Notes: generated from the letters alone by a model not told the origin. DNA of 64,000 nucleotides from Kushneria phyllosphaerae (GCF_900312995.1 NZ_ONZI01000002.1:310001-374000), one strand, 5' to 3'; numbered from the stretch's first letter, positions 16,598-26,666 are shown. Translations and numbers: made by a program.

Positions 16598-17616
16598 CAG
16601 ATCGCGGTGGCCACCGGTGCGGCAGCGATATGCGTTTCGCCGGCCTTGCCGTTGAACACGCGCATGACATCAGCGACCACGGACAGGGCAATTTCAGCCG
16701 GCGCCTTGCTGCCAAGGTTCATGCCAATCGGCATGTGAAGACGTGCGATCTGCTCGTCATTCAGCCCCCCGGAGCGCTTGAGCCGCTCGGCGCGCTTTTG
16801 CGAGGTTCTCTGTGACCCCATCACACCGATATAAAACGCCGGCGTTTTGACCGCCTCGACCATGGCCGGGTCATCGATGCGCGGGTCATGGGTCAGTGCC
16901 ACCACGGCGGTCGCCTCATGACAGGCGCCCGAGGCAATGAACAGGGCCGGCAGCACGGCCTGCACTTCCACACCCTCAGCGTGACCGGCGGCGATGAAAT
17001 CACGTCGCACGTCATCACGCGGGTCACAGACAATGACTTCATAGCCCAGTGCGCGGGCAAACTGGGCACAAAAGCCGGCGACCGGCGAGATACCGGCCAG
17101 AATCAGACGCAGGGCCGGCCCGACGCGAATCTGCACCAGGCCCTGCTCATCACGGGAAACGCCTGGACCGTTGGGCGACTCATCGAGTACGACGCGATAG
17201 CGCCCGGTCCGGGGGTCTACCCGACGAATCAGACGCTTGCGCCCCAACAGCGTGGCCTCCAGCACTTCCAGATGGACCATCAGCTCATCGGTAACCTCAA
17301 GGCGCTCGATGAGCACTTCCAGCACGCCGCCGCAGGGCAGCTGCAGCCGCTGGCTCTCTTCCTGGCTTTCACCGTAGCGCACGATGGTGGCAGGTTGTGA
17401 AAAGGCATCATCCTGCAGGCTCTCGATAAAGGCCTCTTCAACACAGCCACCGGACAGCGAGCCAACATGTTCGCCTTCGCTGGTGGCCACCAGCATCGAG
17501 CCGGGCGCCCGGGGGGATGAGCCGTAGGTGCCCAAAACGGTACACAGCCAGATCGTGGAATGGGTGCTGGCCCACTCACGAGCCTGCTGAATGACCTGCA
17601 GATCAAGATGACGCAT
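16597..17616 (-). CDS. xdhC: XdhC/CoxI family molybdenum-hydroxylase maturation protein
   Basis: The 339-residue protein has the N-terminal XdhC/CoxI domain (LGTYGSSPRAPGSMLVA, then GSLSGGCVEEAFIE with the conserved GGCVE) and a C-terminal Rossmann-like XdhC domain (residues ~170-310, including PVAGFCAQFARALGYEVIVCDPRDD and YIGVMGSQRTSQKR). XdhC proteins receive the molybdenum cofactor, help sulfurate it and insert it into xanthine-dehydrogenase-type enzymes. GGAG nine bases upstream picks the ATG at 17616 over the TTG at 17631. It forms a coupled pair with the MocA-like gene. Confidence 0.9.
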   Translation of the reverse strand: MRHLDLQVIQQAREWASTHSTIWLCTVLGTYGSSPRAPGSMLVATSEGEHVGSLSGGCVEEAFIESLQDDAFSQPATIVRYGESQEESQRLQLPCGGVLEVLIERLEVTDELMVHLEVLEATLLGRKRLIRRVDPRTGRYRVVLDESPNGPGVSRDEQGLVQIRVGPALRLILAGISPVAGFCAQFARALGYEVIVCDPRDDVRRDFIAAGHAEGVEVQAVLPALFIASGACHEATAVVALTHDPRIDDPAMVEAVKTPAFYIGVMGSQRTSQKRAERLKRSGGLNDEQIARLHMPIGMNLGSKAPAEIALSVVADVMRVFNGKAGETHIAAAPVATAI

Positions 17617-17756
17617 GCCGGAGAACTCCAAGAGGAGAAAAAGGGAATAATGCCCACAAGGATAGCAGCCTCATGATCCCCCCGCCGCGTCAGGCGAAGC
17701 CTTGGTGAACATGCTAGCCTGAGCGTCCCTGTACCTTCATGTGATGGAGTGCCCGC

Positions 17757-18227
17757 ATGGAAAACCGCCCGCCGCTTCCCCCGTTTTACATGGACAGTGC
17801 CCGCGCCAAGGTGCGTGCTGCCGAAGATGCCTGGAATAGCCGCCAGCCCGAACGGGTCGCCGGTGCCTACAGCGAGGATTCACGCTGGCGTAACCGTACC
17901 GAGTTCTTTCAGGGCCGCGAAGCCATCACCGCCTTTTTGCATCGCAAGTGGCAACGCGAGCTCGACTATCGACTCTGCAAGGAGCTCTGGGCCTTTACCG
18001 ACAACACCATCGGCGTGCGCTTTCAGTACGAATGGCGCGACCGCTCCGATCAGTGGTATCGCGCCTACGGCAACGAGATGTGGGAATTCAACGAGCACGG
18101 CCTGATGGTGCGCCGCGAAGCCAGCATCAACGAGATACCCATCGAGGTCGATGAGCGTCGTTTTCGCTGGCCCGCGCCCGGCCCGCGCCCGCAGGACCAT
18201 CCAGGGCTCAATCAGCTGGGGCTTTAA
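17757..18227 (+). CDS. DUF1348 / SnoaL-like (NTF2-fold) protein
   Basis: The 156-residue cytoplasmic protein matches the DUF1348 group of the NTF2/SnoaL fold: [55 protein letters not shown] and VRFQYEWRD are highly typical. The family is widespread and conserved but has no agreed function; the fold often binds small hydrophobic ligands. GGAG lies seven bases before ATG. Its last four bases overlap the end of the convergent recC gene, leaving no room for a terminator. Confidence 0.9.
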   Translation: MENRPPLPPFYMDSARAKVRAAEDAWNSRQPERVAGAYSEDSRWRNRTEFFQGREAITAFLHRKWQRELDYRLCKELWAFTDNTIGVRFQYEWRDRSDQWYRAYGNEMWEFNEHGLMVRREASINEIPIEVDERRFRWPAPGPRPQDHPGLNQLGL

Positions 18228-21200
18228 GCCTGGGCCTCGCCCCCGGCATTGCCGCCGCCCTCCACCAGCGCGGTCAGCATGGCCGTAAATGGTGCATACA
18301 ATGCTCGAGTGGCGGGTTCGAAACCGGCGTCGCACAGCGTGTCAAAGCGTGACCACAGCTCCCCCATCATGGGCTCACGCTCACGCAGCGGCGCCGGCCC
18401 GTTGAATTGAGCCTCTTCATAGCAGGTCCGTGCCCGGGCAAGCCCCGCCTCTTGATAATCGCTTTCCTGCGTGTCATCCGCCTGTCGAGGCCAGCCGGCA
18501 AAGTACTCCATGGCCAGCTCCAGTGCCGTGGGCAGCGGTGCGTCAGCGGCCTCTCGCCACTGCCGACACAGTGACAAGAGCGTGGTGCGCGCCGTCTCGC
18601 TCGAGACCACGGGCAGCGTGAGTTCACGATCCTCGAACAACACCGTGACCCTCACCTGCTCACCCGTGGCGGCAAGCGCCAGCTGCTCAAGCCAGGCACG
18701 AATCAGTCGATGCGGCTTGCCGTACTGCGTCAGCCGTCCGCTGCGGTCGCGCCGCAGGTGCCCAAAGTGAGCCGGTGCCAGCACACAGCGATAAAGCGCG
18801 CCGTCCTCCCCACGCCATAGTCCATCGATGCGTTCCGACAGTACGGCCATGCCGCCCTCATCGATGATCTCGACCCGCATGGCCTCGACCGGCGTCAGGC
18901 CATCCGTCAGCGCGTGCCACTGACCGAGCTGCTGTCTCAGGGGCTTGATCAGATCTTCTGCCAGTCGCTCACCAAACCCCAGCGCCGGCAGCATGCCCTT
19001 GCGGCGCGCCTCTTCTGCCATCTCGCTTAAATCGCGCTCGCGGCAGGCGCCTTCCAAAAGGTGTTTCTTAAAGGAAAAGCGCTCAAGTCCGTCCATGGCA
19101 AAGGGCTCGGCGTCCTCTTCCTGCACGGCAACGGGATGAAAATGAATGCCCAGGCGCCCGGCCGTACAGATCGACCAGGGGCGCCTCAACAGTCGCTCCA
19201 GATCATCGAGGCTGGCAGCCTCCTGCGGCGCAGATGCCGCCTCCAGCTGCTCGACTTCGACCGGGGGCGCAGGATGATGGACGCTTTCCCAGCTGCGCTC
19301 GAAGGTAAAGAGCCGCCCGGAGGGGCCTGATGACACCTCCTGCGTAAAATAGGCGCGTGCAAAGGGCTGTAACGGGTGGGTGGTGATCAGGCGCTCAAAC
19401 AGCGCAGTCTCGGTATCATCGTCTCCGGCCTGCCAGCCCATCGACAGGGTATCGAGCAGTTCGCTGACCAGAATCGAGGGTGCGCGCTCGCTGTTGTCGC
19501 GCTGGTCACGCCCGACCCAGGAGATCATCAGCGCCTCGCGACTGGCCAGCATGGCCTCGAGCATCAGATAGCGATCATCATCACGGCGCGAGCGGTCACC
19601 GCTGCGATGGCGGGTGGCCATCAGGTCAAAGTCCTGAGGCAGCCGTACCCGCGGGTAGTCGCCGTCGTTCATGCCCAAAAGCCAGGTATGGCGAAACGGA
19701 ATGGCGCGCATGGGCATCAGCGTTGCGAAATTGACCCGCCCGGCCAGAAAGCGCTGGGCCAGGCCACCCTCATCCAATCGGTCGGTCAGTGCCTCGCGAA
19801 ATACCGCCAGCGGCAGCCTCTCGCCAAAATCGGCACAATCGCCTTCCTCGGCCAGGGTGCGGGCCGCTTTGGAAAGGCGCTCAAGAATATCGAAATCACT
19901 CTGCTCGATGGGGGCAAACAGCGCACTCAGCATCGCTTCCAGACGCGCGACCCAATCATCGACCACGGCCGGGGTGTTCAGATACTGATACCAGTGCCGC
20001 AGGCGGGCCATCAGCTCGGCCAGACGGCCGGCCAGGTCTGCCTCCAGCCCACCGATTTCATCGTAGGCCTGAATGCCGTCAAAGCTGCCCTCACCAATGG
20101 CAAACCCCAGCAGCATGCGATCCAACCCGAACTGCCAGGTGTTTTCGTCAAGCCCCGGCAGGTCCAGCATGTCGCGATGCTCGCCATCGAGCCCCCAGCG
20201 AACGCCGCTGCCGGCCAGCCAGTGCGACAGCTTTTCAAGCTCCTCTTCCTCGATGCCAAAGCGCCGACGAAAGGCCGGCACTTCCAGCCAGTCAAGCACT
20301 TCGCTGACGCCCAGACGCCGCTCGGGCAGCTCCAGCAGCGACAGCGCCGCACTCATCAAGGGGCTCGCTCCCGAAGCAATACGATCGGAGACCGTATAGG
20401 GGATATAGCGGGCATCGTCGCGGGGAATCTGTCCGAACACGGCATCGATCAGGGGGGCGTAGCGTTCGATATCAGGCACCAGCACCACCATATCCCGCGG
20501 GCGAAGGCTCGAATCGCGGTCAAAGGCATCCAGCATCTGGTCATGCAGGATCTCTACCTCACGTAGCGGTGAATGCGCCCGGGTAAAGGCCAGTGAGCGG
20601 TCATCCGCCTCGATATGGCGCTTGCCGCCCTCCTGTTCGGCCCGCCTTGCCGGGTGCACCAGATCCAGCACCTCCTGCTGAAGCTGATGCAACAGGCTGG
20701 CGCCTGATTCCGGCTGCGGGTCACGAAAGATGTCGTGCTCCATGTCAAAGGCATTGTCGGCTTCGAAATCATAAAGCGCTTCGATAAAATCACGCCCCTG
20801 CGCGCCCCAGCCCGCCAGCAGCGGGTTGGCACTGAGATGCAGCGTCTCGACGTCCAGTCCTTCAAGCGTGGGCGCCTCCTGGTGGCGCTGACGATGACTG
20901 TCGCGCTTGAGTCGGGCCCGCAGCGCCTCACGGTCGGCCACGATATCGCCCCAGTAGAAGCGACACGGGTTGGCCACCATCAGGACCACATCCATCACGC
21001 CGGACAGGGCATGCAGGGCTTCAAGCAGCTGAAACGGCAGCGCCGAAATACCAAAGACAAACAGCCGCCGCGGCAGCCCCTTTGGCACGGATTCCAGCGC
21101 ACGGGCTTCGGTCAGAAAACGGTCATGCAGCGCGGCGCGATGATGCCGCTGCGCCTGACCGGAAGCGTCTTCCAAAAGCGCACGCCAGAGCACCGGCTGC

Positions 21201-21730
21201 CAGTAATCCACCGGAGCGATATCGGCAGGCGCCGTCTCTCCCCGCGCCCAGGCGGCCATCCAGTCGGGTCGATACACCAGGTACTGATCGAAGAGATCCG
21301 CCAGCCGGGAGGCCAGCTGATAGCTCTTGCGCTCGCCGCAGGGCGCCACGCTATCCGGCTGATCCGGGCCGGACATTTCGTCATCGAGATAATGAGCCAG
21401 TGGCGCAAACTCGCTCTGGCGCAGCAGTCGCGGCAACAAACGCATGAGCCGCCAGGTCATCGGCCCCTTGTCAAAGGGAGAGCGTTTGGGAATATCATCG
21501 CCCAGCACGGCGCGATAGGCCCGCCAGACAAAGCTTGACGGCAGGGGAAAGTCCAGCGATGCCGCCACACCATGGTGCTGGGCCAGGCAAAGCTGCAGCC
21601 ACTGCGCCATGCCGTTGGACTGGACCAGAAAGGTTTCACTTTCAAGAGGTGCCAGCGGGTCGCGCTCAGACAGCGCCGTAGCCAGATCGCGCAGATCTTC
21701 GAGATGATTGGCATGAAGGACGGTAAACAT
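18224..21730 (-). CDS. recC: Exodeoxyribonuclease V gamma subunit RecC
   Basis: At 1168 residues this is a full-length RecC. N-terminal helicase-like motifs ([28 protein letters not shown]) and the later [27 protein letters not shown] and DLIKPL regions match the family. RecC recognises Chi and holds the RecB helicase/nuclease and RecD helicase in the RecBCD complex that resects double-strand breaks. GGGAG five bases upstream supports the start. Downstream there is no recB or recD: the gene ends inside the convergent DUF1348 gene. Upstream is an unrelated SDR gene. RecB and RecD must therefore lie elsewhere if the complex is complete. Confidence 0.95.
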   Translation of the reverse strand: MFTVLHANHLEDLRDLATALSERDPLAPLESETFLVQSNGMAQWLQLCLAQHHGVAASLDFPLPSSFVWRAYRAVLGDDIPKRSPFDKGPMTWRLMRLLPRLLRQSEFAPLAHYLDDEMSGPDQPDSVAPCGERKSYQLASRLADLFDQYLVYRPDWMAAWARGETAPADIAPVDYWQPVLWRALLEDASGQAQRHHRAALHDRFLTEARALESVPKGLPRRLFVFGISALPFQLLEALHALSGVMDVVLMVANPCRFYWGDIVADREALRARLKRDSHRQRHQEAPTLEGLDVETLHLSANPLLAGWGAQGRDFIEALYDFEADNAFDMEHDIFRDPQPESGASLLHQLQQEVLDLVHPARRAEQEGGKRHIEADDRSLAFTRAHSPLREVEILHDQMLDAFDRDSSLRPRDMVVLVPDIERYAPLIDAVFGQIPRDDARYIPYTVSDRIASGASPLMSAALSLLELPERRLGVSEVLDWLEVPAFRRRFGIEEEELEKLSHWLAGSGVRWGLDGEHRDMLDLPGLDENTWQFGLDRMLLGFAIGEGSFDGIQAYDEIGGLEADLAGRLAELMARLRHWYQYLNTPAVVDDWVARLEAMLSALFAPIEQSDFDILERLSKAARTLAEEGDCADFGERLPLAVFREALTDRLDEGGLAQRFLAGRVNFATLMPMRAIPFRHTWLLGMNDGDYPRVRLPQDFDLMATRHRSGDRSRRDDDRYLMLEAMLASREALMISWVGRDQRDNSERAPSILVSELLDTLSMGWQAGDDDTETALFERLITTHPLQPFARAYFTQEVSSGPSGRLFTFERSWESVHHPAPPVEVEQLEAASAPQEAASLDDLERLLRRPWSICTAGRLGIHFHPVAVQEEDAEPFAMDGLERFSFKKHLLEGACRERDLSEMAEEARRKGMLPALGFGERLAEDLIKPLRQQLGQWHALTDGLTPVEAMRVEIIDEGGMAVLSERIDGLWRGEDGALYRCVLAPAHFGHLRRDRSGRLTQYGKPHRLIRAWLEQLALAATGEQVRVTVLFEDRELTLPVVSSETARTTLLSLCRQWREAADAPLPTALELAMEYFAGWPRQADDTQESDYQEAGLARARTCYEEAQFNGPAPLREREPMMGELWSRFDTLCDAGFEPATRALYAPFTAMLTALVEGGGNAGGEAQA

Positions 21731-21816
21731 CGCGCTCCCGGTGGCACAGCAGTCGGAGGGGGCTGACTATCCTACCTGCACCGCCGGGGGCTGCGAAGCC
21801 TTCACACTGCGATAAG

Positions 21817-21836
21817 CCCGCGCAGTCTGGCGCGGG
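21817..21836 (-). terminator. GC-rich hairpin after the SDR gene
   Basis: CCCGCGC / GCGCGGG forms a 7-bp stem with a 6-base loop, 29 bases past the SDR stop on the minus strand. The following minus-strand bases are CTTATC, not a T-run, so termination strength is doubtful. Confidence 0.38.
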
Positions 21837-21865
21837 TTAGTGCTCGACAGTGAGTCGTGCCGGTG

Positions 21866-22669
21866 TCAGACCCCGAGATCATGGTCCGGGCGCATGTCAT
21901 AGCGCATGACGTTGTGCATGAAGGCCCCGTCGACATAAAGCGTGGTGCCGGTGATATAGCGTGCCTGCTCCGAGCACAGAAAAACCGTCACGCCGGCCAC
22001 ATCCTTCGTCTCGCCAATAAAGCCTAGCGGTATCCAGCTGTTCATGTTGTCGATGCCAAGCCGCTCGTTGTCTTCCTGGTTGATATCGGTACCAATGGCG
22101 CCCGGCGACAGCCCGACCACGCGAATGCCGTACTCGCCCCACTCCACGGCGGCGGCGCGTGTCAGGGTTTTGAGACCGGCCTTGGCCACGCTGTAGTGTG
22201 CCACGCCCTTTCTGACCACTTCGTCATGAACGGACTGCACGTTAATGATGACACCGCCCTGCCCGGCCTTTTTCATGCGCCGCGCGGCATGCTGCGAACA
22301 GTAAAACGGCGCGTTGAGATTGACGTTCATCAGGGCCAGCCAGTCCTCGCGCGGCATGTCTTCCAGCGCGTGGGCGTTTTCGAAACCGGCATTGTTGATC
22401 AGGATATCGATCTGCTCGAACTGGCCATCAAACTGCTCGAACATGTCATCAATGGCCTGCGGGTCGCTCAGATCCGCGACCACCACGCCGGTTTTGACGC
22501 CGCACTCTTTGGCCAGACGCTCGGCAGTGTCATTGACCTCATCTCGCGGCTTTCGCGTATGAAAGGCCACATTGGCGCCGGCACGGGCGAGCGATTCGGC
22601 CATGTGTGCGCCGATACCGCGATTGGCACCGGTCACCAGCGCCGTTTTGCCCTTGAGCGTGATCTCCAT
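21866..22669 (-). CDS. Short-chain dehydrogenase/reductase (SDR)
   Basis: The 267-residue enzyme is a classical SDR: nucleotide motif TGANRGIG at 13-20, NNAG at 92-95, and catalytic Ser146, Tyr159 and Lys163 (YSVAK). Asp or Arg residues after the second strand (FHTRKPRDE) suggest NADP(H) preference, as an inference. The overall pattern resembles glucose-1-dehydrogenase-like and 3-oxoacyl-reductase-like SDRs; the substrate is not deducible. GGGAG lies six bases before ATG. The gene follows the MHS transporter on the same strand but a strong terminator separates them, so read-through would be needed for joint expression. Confidence 0.88.
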   Translation of the reverse strand: MEITLKGKTALVTGANRGIGAHMAESLARAGANVAFHTRKPRDEVNDTAERLAKECGVKTGVVVADLSDPQAIDDMFEQFDGQFEQIDILINNAGFENAHALEDMPREDWLALMNVNLNAPFYCSQHAARRMKKAGQGGVIINVQSVHDEVVRKGVAHYSVAKAGLKTLTRAAAVEWGEYGIRVVGLSPGAIGTDINQEDNERLGIDNMNSWIPLGFIGETKDVAGVTVFLCSEQARYITGTTLYVDGAFMHNVMRYDMRPDHDLGV

Positions 22670-22710
22670 TGGTTTCTCCCTGAGAGGTTGTCCCTAAAGT
22701 GGTGGCCATT

Positions 22711-22739
22711 AAAAAAGCCAGGCTCCCATGAGCCTGGCT
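22711..22739 (-). terminator. Rho-independent terminator of the MHS transporter gene
   Basis: On the minus strand AGCCAGGCT and AGCCTGGCT (9-bp perfect stem, 22716-22724 and 22731-22739) are followed by a run of T residues. It lies 28 bases after the transporter stop. Confidence 0.9.
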
Positions 22740-22766
22740 GATAAGCGTCTAACGGGAAAGGTCGTC

Positions 22767-24086
22767 TCAGTGCGCGGGCTGGGCACGATAGTGATAATGG
22801 CGCCTGGCCAGCATGATCCCCATGACCACCCCCACACTCATGACGCCGGCCACATACCAGGCAGGCGACATCGGCAGGGTTTTAATCGACGTGGTCACGA
22901 TCATGGGGGTCAGACCACCGGCAATGGCATAAGCCACGTTGTAGGAAAACGAAAGCCCCGTAAAACGAATGGCTGCCGGAAACGACTTGACCGCAATGGC
23001 TGGCACGATGCCGGTCAGACCGCCGAAAAAGCCCACCAGCGCGTAGAGCGGAAACAGCATGCTCACGTCATGGTGCATCAACCAGAAGAAATAGAAGTAG
23101 GTGATGCCGAGCCCGGCGCAGGAAATGACCAGCACGATGCCATCGCCAATGCGGTCCGCCAGCGCACCGGCGCTCAGACAGCCGATGATCAAACAGACAA
23201 TCGCCACACAGTTGGCCTGCAGGGTCAGGCCACGATCGATGCCGGCAAAGCTTTGTAAAAGCGTCGGCGTCATCAGAATCGTGACCACTACCGCTGCCGT
23301 CAGAAGCCAGGTGGCCAGCATGGAGATGGCCACCCCCGGCAGGTAGTCACGCAGCAGGGTACGCATGGGCAGCTCCTCGGAGAGGGACTGGTTTTCCTGC
23401 ATTTCGGTAAATACCGGTGTCTCATGCAGATAGCGACGCAGATAAAGCGTCACAAAACCCAGCACGCCGCCGACCAGAAAAGGCACGCGCCAGCCCCAGC
23501 TGTACAGGGTTTCCTCACTCATGACGTAGTTCAGCCCGGTGGCCATGAAGGAGCCCAACAGGATGCCGGCAACCAGCCCCGCTGACAGGGTGCTGGTGGC
23601 AAAGGCCGTGTGGCGGGCCGGTACATGCTCGGTCACGAACACCCAGGCGCCGGGTGCCTCGCCACCGATGGCCGCGCCCTGCAGCATGCGCATCGCCAGC
23701 AGCAGAATCGGGGCCAGATAGCCGATCGTGGCATAGGTGGGCAAAAGGCCCATCAGCAGGGTCGGCAGGGCCATGAGCATGATGGAGAGCATGAACATCT
23801 TCTTGCGACCCAGCCGGTCACCGAAGTGCGCCATGATGACACCGCCGATGGGACGAGCGATGTAGCCAGCGGCGAAGATGCCAAAGGTCTGTACCAGACG
23901 CAGCCATTCAGGCATGTCGGGTGGAAAAAAGAGCTGACCGACCACGCTTGCAAAGAAAACGAAGATAACGAAATCGTAGAACTCAAGCGCACCACCCAGT
24001 GCAGAAAGCCCCAGTGTCTTGATATCACGGGCGCCCAACGGACGCGTCACGGACGTCGATGGTCCGTTTGAATTGGTATTGTTCAT
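22767..24086 (-). CDS. MHS-family MFS transporter (ProP/ShiA/YhjE-like)
   Basis: The 439-residue protein is a 12-segment carrier of the metabolite:H+ symporter branch: GALEFYDFVIFVFFASVVG, ARPIGGVIMAHFGDRLGRKK and the central LQGAAIGGEAPGAWVFVTEH are diagnostic. Members import compatible solutes, shikimate, citrate, ketoglutarate or similar acids; the choice here is unknown. The start at 24086 (MNNTNSNGP) has only a weak ribosome site, but the frame further up (to 24152) has none. Two near-identical 13-bp palindromes 31 bp apart lie 57-100 bases upstream and probably serve as operators. A terminator follows. Confidence 0.88.
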   Translation of the reverse strand: MNNTNSNGPSTSVTRPLGARDIKTLGLSALGGALEFYDFVIFVFFASVVGQLFFPPDMPEWLRLVQTFGIFAAGYIARPIGGVIMAHFGDRLGRKKMFMLSIMLMALPTLLMGLLPTYATIGYLAPILLLAMRMLQGAAIGGEAPGAWVFVTEHVPARHTAFATSTLSAGLVAGILLGSFMATGLNYVMSEETLYSWGWRVPFLVGGVLGFVTLYLRRYLHETPVFTEMQENQSLSEELPMRTLLRDYLPGVAISMLATWLLTAAVVVTILMTPTLLQSFAGIDRGLTLQANCVAIVCLIIGCLSAGALADRIGDGIVLVISCAGLGITYFYFFWLMHHDVSMLFPLYALVGFFGGLTGIVPAIAVKSFPAAIRFTGLSFSYNVAYAIAGGLTPMIVTTSIKTLPMSPAWYVAGVMSVGVVMGIMLARRHYHYRAQPAH

Positions 24087-24142
24087 GGGTAAGGTCGCTA
24101 TCAAATAAGCAGTTGACGTGGCACATACAGAGTCAATCTGAT

Positions 24143-24186
24143 CGCGGATCACGCGACCTGAACCACCGGCATTTGCGGATCACGCA
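24143..24186 (-). promoter_or_regulatory. Twin operator-like palindromes before the MHS transporter
   Basis: CGCGGATCACGCG (24143-24155) and TGCGGATCACGCA (24174-24186) share the core GCGGATCACGC; each has complementary outer arms. Their centres are 31 bp apart, close to three helical turns, as expected for dimers bound on one face. A half-site ATCACGCA recurs at 24228-24235. The sites lie between the MHS transporter (start 24086) and argE (start 24366), closer to the transporter. The regulator is unknown. Confidence 0.55.
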
Positions 24187-24365
24187 AAATGAGGGCCGGC
24201 TGAACCGGGTTTGATCATATCAGAAAAATCACGCACAAAAGTCGACAGAAGTTCCCCGGGCAAGGCGATATTTCATGTTGCCGGAGCTGCGTTACACTCT
24301 CTGTCAGGACCTGCCGCCTTGATATTCGGCAGGTCATCCCTTTTTGCCTGAATGCCGAGAATGCC

Positions 24366-25541
24366 ATGACCGCCACACCTGCTTCACTGCCTACCACTGC
24401 CCGGGACATTCTGGCCACACTCGTGAGCTTCAACGTACTGTCCCGACAGTCCAATCTGGCCCTGATCGAGTGGGTCGAGCAGTACCTCGACGCGTATGGC
24501 ATCCATTATGAACGCATCCCCAGTGATGACGGCGAGCGCTTCAACCTGCTGGCCCGTATTGGCCCCGATGTGGCCGATGGTGTGGTGTTGTCCGGTCATA
24601 CCGATGTTGTCCCTGTGGAGGGCCAGAACTGGAAGAGCGACCCCTTTACTCTCACCGAGCGGGATGGACACCTTTATGCCCGGGGCAGCTGTGACATGAA
24701 AGGCTTTCTGGCCTGTGCCCTGTCAGGCGTACCGGACTGGTCCCGGCGCGACCTGAAACGTCCCATCTGGCTGGCATTTTCCTACGACGAGGAGATCGGC
24801 TGTCTGGGGGCACCGCGCATGATCGAGCATCTGGTCAGCCACCACCCCACCCCGTCCGCTGTCATTGTGGGCGAGCCCACCCTGATGGCGCCGGTCATCC
24901 TGCAAAAGGGCATCACGACGTTAAAGACGGTGGTCCATGGCGTGCCGTCTCACTCAAGCCAGATCAACCAGGGCATCTCGGCCATTCATGTGGCAGCACG
25001 TCTTGTCAGCCGCATCGAAGACATCATGAGCGAGCTTGCCGAAGACGAGCATCTCAATGATGCTTTTAACGTACCCCACTCAAGCCTTCATGTCGGCACC
25101 ATTCACGGTGGTAATGCCATCAACATCATGGCGCAGCACTGCGAGTTTGACTGGGAAATTCGCAATCTGCCCGAAGAAGGGTTCGAGGCGGTTTATGCGC
25201 GATTTCGCGAATACAGTGACGAGCTTGAAGCCACACTCAAGGCCGTCAATGCCGACTTTGCCATCGAGACCACCACACTGACCCAAACCGTGCCCGGCCT
25301 TGAAAACCGTGATAATGATCAGCCCATGGCACTGCTCGAGCGCCTTGGCGTTTGCGAAGAGGGTCAGGCCGTTGCTTATGCCACTGAAGCCGGACAGTTC
25401 CAGCAGGCCGGCCTGCAAGCCGTCATCTGTGGTCCTGGCAGCATAGAGCAGGCCCATCGGGCCGATGAGTTCATCTCGATTGAGCAGCTCACCAGAGGTG
25501 AACGTTTCATGAAGACTCTGGGAGAGACGATGGCAGAATAG
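24366..25541 (+). CDS. argE: Acetylornithine deacetylase
   Basis: The 391-residue M20-family metallohydrolase removes acetate from N-acetylornithine in arginine biosynthesis. Metal ligands and catalytic residues are visible: His78 and Asp80 in LSGHTDVVP, Asp110 in GSCDMKGF, and the catalytic Glu142-Glu143 pair in SYDEEIGCLGAP. EATEAGQFQ-like YATEAGQFQQAG and GPGSIEQAHRADEF near the end are typical of ArgE. A dimerisation domain occupies about residues 185-290. It is monocistronic; argA, often its neighbour in gammaproteobacteria, is not present. Confidence 0.93.
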   Translation: MTATPASLPTTARDILATLVSFNVLSRQSNLALIEWVEQYLDAYGIHYERIPSDDGERFNLLARIGPDVADGVVLSGHTDVVPVEGQNWKSDPFTLTERDGHLYARGSCDMKGFLACALSGVPDWSRRDLKRPIWLAFSYDEEIGCLGAPRMIEHLVSHHPTPSAVIVGEPTLMAPVILQKGITTLKTVVHGVPSHSSQINQGISAIHVAARLVSRIEDIMSELAEDEHLNDAFNVPHSSLHVGTIHGGNAINIMAQHCEFDWEIRNLPEEGFEAVYARFREYSDELEATLKAVNADFAIETTTLTQTVPGLENRDNDQPMALLERLGVCEEGQAVAYATEAGQFQQAGLQAVICGPGSIEQAHRADEFISIEQLTRGERFMKTLGETMAE

Positions 25542-25799
25542 AGTCGTCACGGCATTTGAGGCTTCACCCTTCGAGCCCGGCTCAAGGCAGTGATGGCGGC
25601 AGAACCCGGAAGACAGGCAATGCGCATCAATACTCATGGAGTGCCCTGATAGAAAGGTTGATGCAAAAGCGTGAATTTTGCTGATTCAACCATCTATACT
25701 GTCACATAACGTAACGGCACAGCCAGGGATCAGGCCGATATCGATACTGTACAGATGACAAAAGAAACACTGCTGTTACAGTTCAAGGGAGGGAGCCTC

Positions 25800-26054
25800 A
25801 TGAAATTTTTCAAACGTGGTTCGACATCTGCCGACACGTCACAAAACTGCTATGCAGAACTTGCCTCGTCTCCGGGGCGGGCTTCCGCCATGCTGATCGA
25901 TGACAGCGAATATGATCGTCACGAAGGATTTGTTCAGCTCAAACATCGCCTTCAACGTGCAGAATGGCGCCAGCGACAGGCATACTATGAAAAGTATGGC
26001 GCTGCGCCGGCGCCAAGCATTATTCGCCCGGGACAGGACTGGTTGGTGCATTGA
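25800..26054 (+). CDS. Small hypothetical protein
   Basis: An 84-residue cytoplasmic protein starting MKFFKRGST. The start is set by a strong GGAGGGAG at 25788-25794; the frame also has an ATG at 25755 without support. The middle (SEYDRHEGFVQLKHRLQRAE) and following WRQRQAYYEKYG are basic and aromatic and look helical, followed by a Pro-rich tail ending DWLVH. I do not recognise a family. An AT-rich stretch of 258 bases lies upstream, and a very strong hairpin follows, consistent with an independent transcript. Confidence 0.68.
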   Translation: MKFFKRGSTSADTSQNCYAELASSPGRASAMLIDDSEYDRHEGFVQLKHRLQRAEWRQRQAYYEKYGAAPAPSIIRPGQDWLVH

Positions 26055-26093
26055 ATGTCGGTTGCACCCTCGTTACCGTCTCGTTTGTCTGGC

Positions 26094-26119
26094 GGGGCCG
26101 CTTTCAGGAAAGCGGCCCC
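26094..26119 (+). terminator. Strong hairpin after the small hypothetical gene
   Basis: GGGGCCGCTTTC / GAAAGCGGCCCC is a perfect 12-bp inverted repeat with a 2-base centre, 39 bases past the stop at 26054. Only TT follows, so the U-tract is poor, but position and strength suggest transcription ends here. Confidence 0.55.
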
Positions 26120-26234
26120 TTGCGCATGCCACAATAAAAAGCGTCCCTTAACAATTCTCATGAGGATTACGCCGACGACACGCTCGTTGTCCCGGGGTAA
26201 TCCGGCATCAATATTTTGCTGGAAGGAAACTGGA

Positions 26235-26666
26235 ATGCGTATGTGTCCAGCGTTTGTGAAAGTCTCCCTGAGTCTGGGCCTGCTGCTGGCAATCTTTCAG
26301 GGCCAGGTGCAGGCGGCACCACAGACCCAACAGGGATATCAGGCCTCGCCGGGAGCGAGTACCCCCCGTGAGCCCCAGAGCGGTCCGAAAGTGGATCGAC
26401 GTCTGGTGCTGAGAACCCTTGCAGCCCATCGGGAAGACTTCAAGCGTCAGGCCTTTGACGCGGTTGTACCGCCGTTGGAAATGGGTGACCGATTGCCGGA
26501 GAACGTTGAAAGCGAACAATTGCCTGACACGGTCAAACAGGCCCTGCCCCGCTATGAAGGCTATGCCTGGCGTCGACTCGGTAACGATATTGTTCTGATC
26601 GGCATTGCTTCCGATACCTTTTACGACATTTTTCCTGGCGTGCTGAAAGACCCTGACACGCCATAA
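26235..26666 (+). CDS. RcnB-like exported protein
   Basis: The 143-residue product has a signal peptide (VKVSLSLGLLLAIFQGQVQAAP) and should be periplasmic. The C-terminal segment RYEGYAWRRLGNDIVLIGIA is like the end of RcnB-family proteins, periplasmic factors first linked to nickel/cobalt homeostasis; metal-binding His residues are few here, so the metal role is not assured. GGAAGGA about eight bases upstream sets the start at 26235, not at the far upstream start of the open frame. A strong bidirectional terminator follows. Confidence 0.75.
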   Translation: MRMCPAFVKVSLSLGLLLAIFQGQVQAAPQTQQGYQASPGASTPREPQSGPKVDRRLVLRTLAAHREDFKRQAFDAVVPPLEMGDRLPENVESEQLPDTVKQALPRYEGYAWRRLGNDIVLIGIASDTFYDIFPGVLKDPDTP

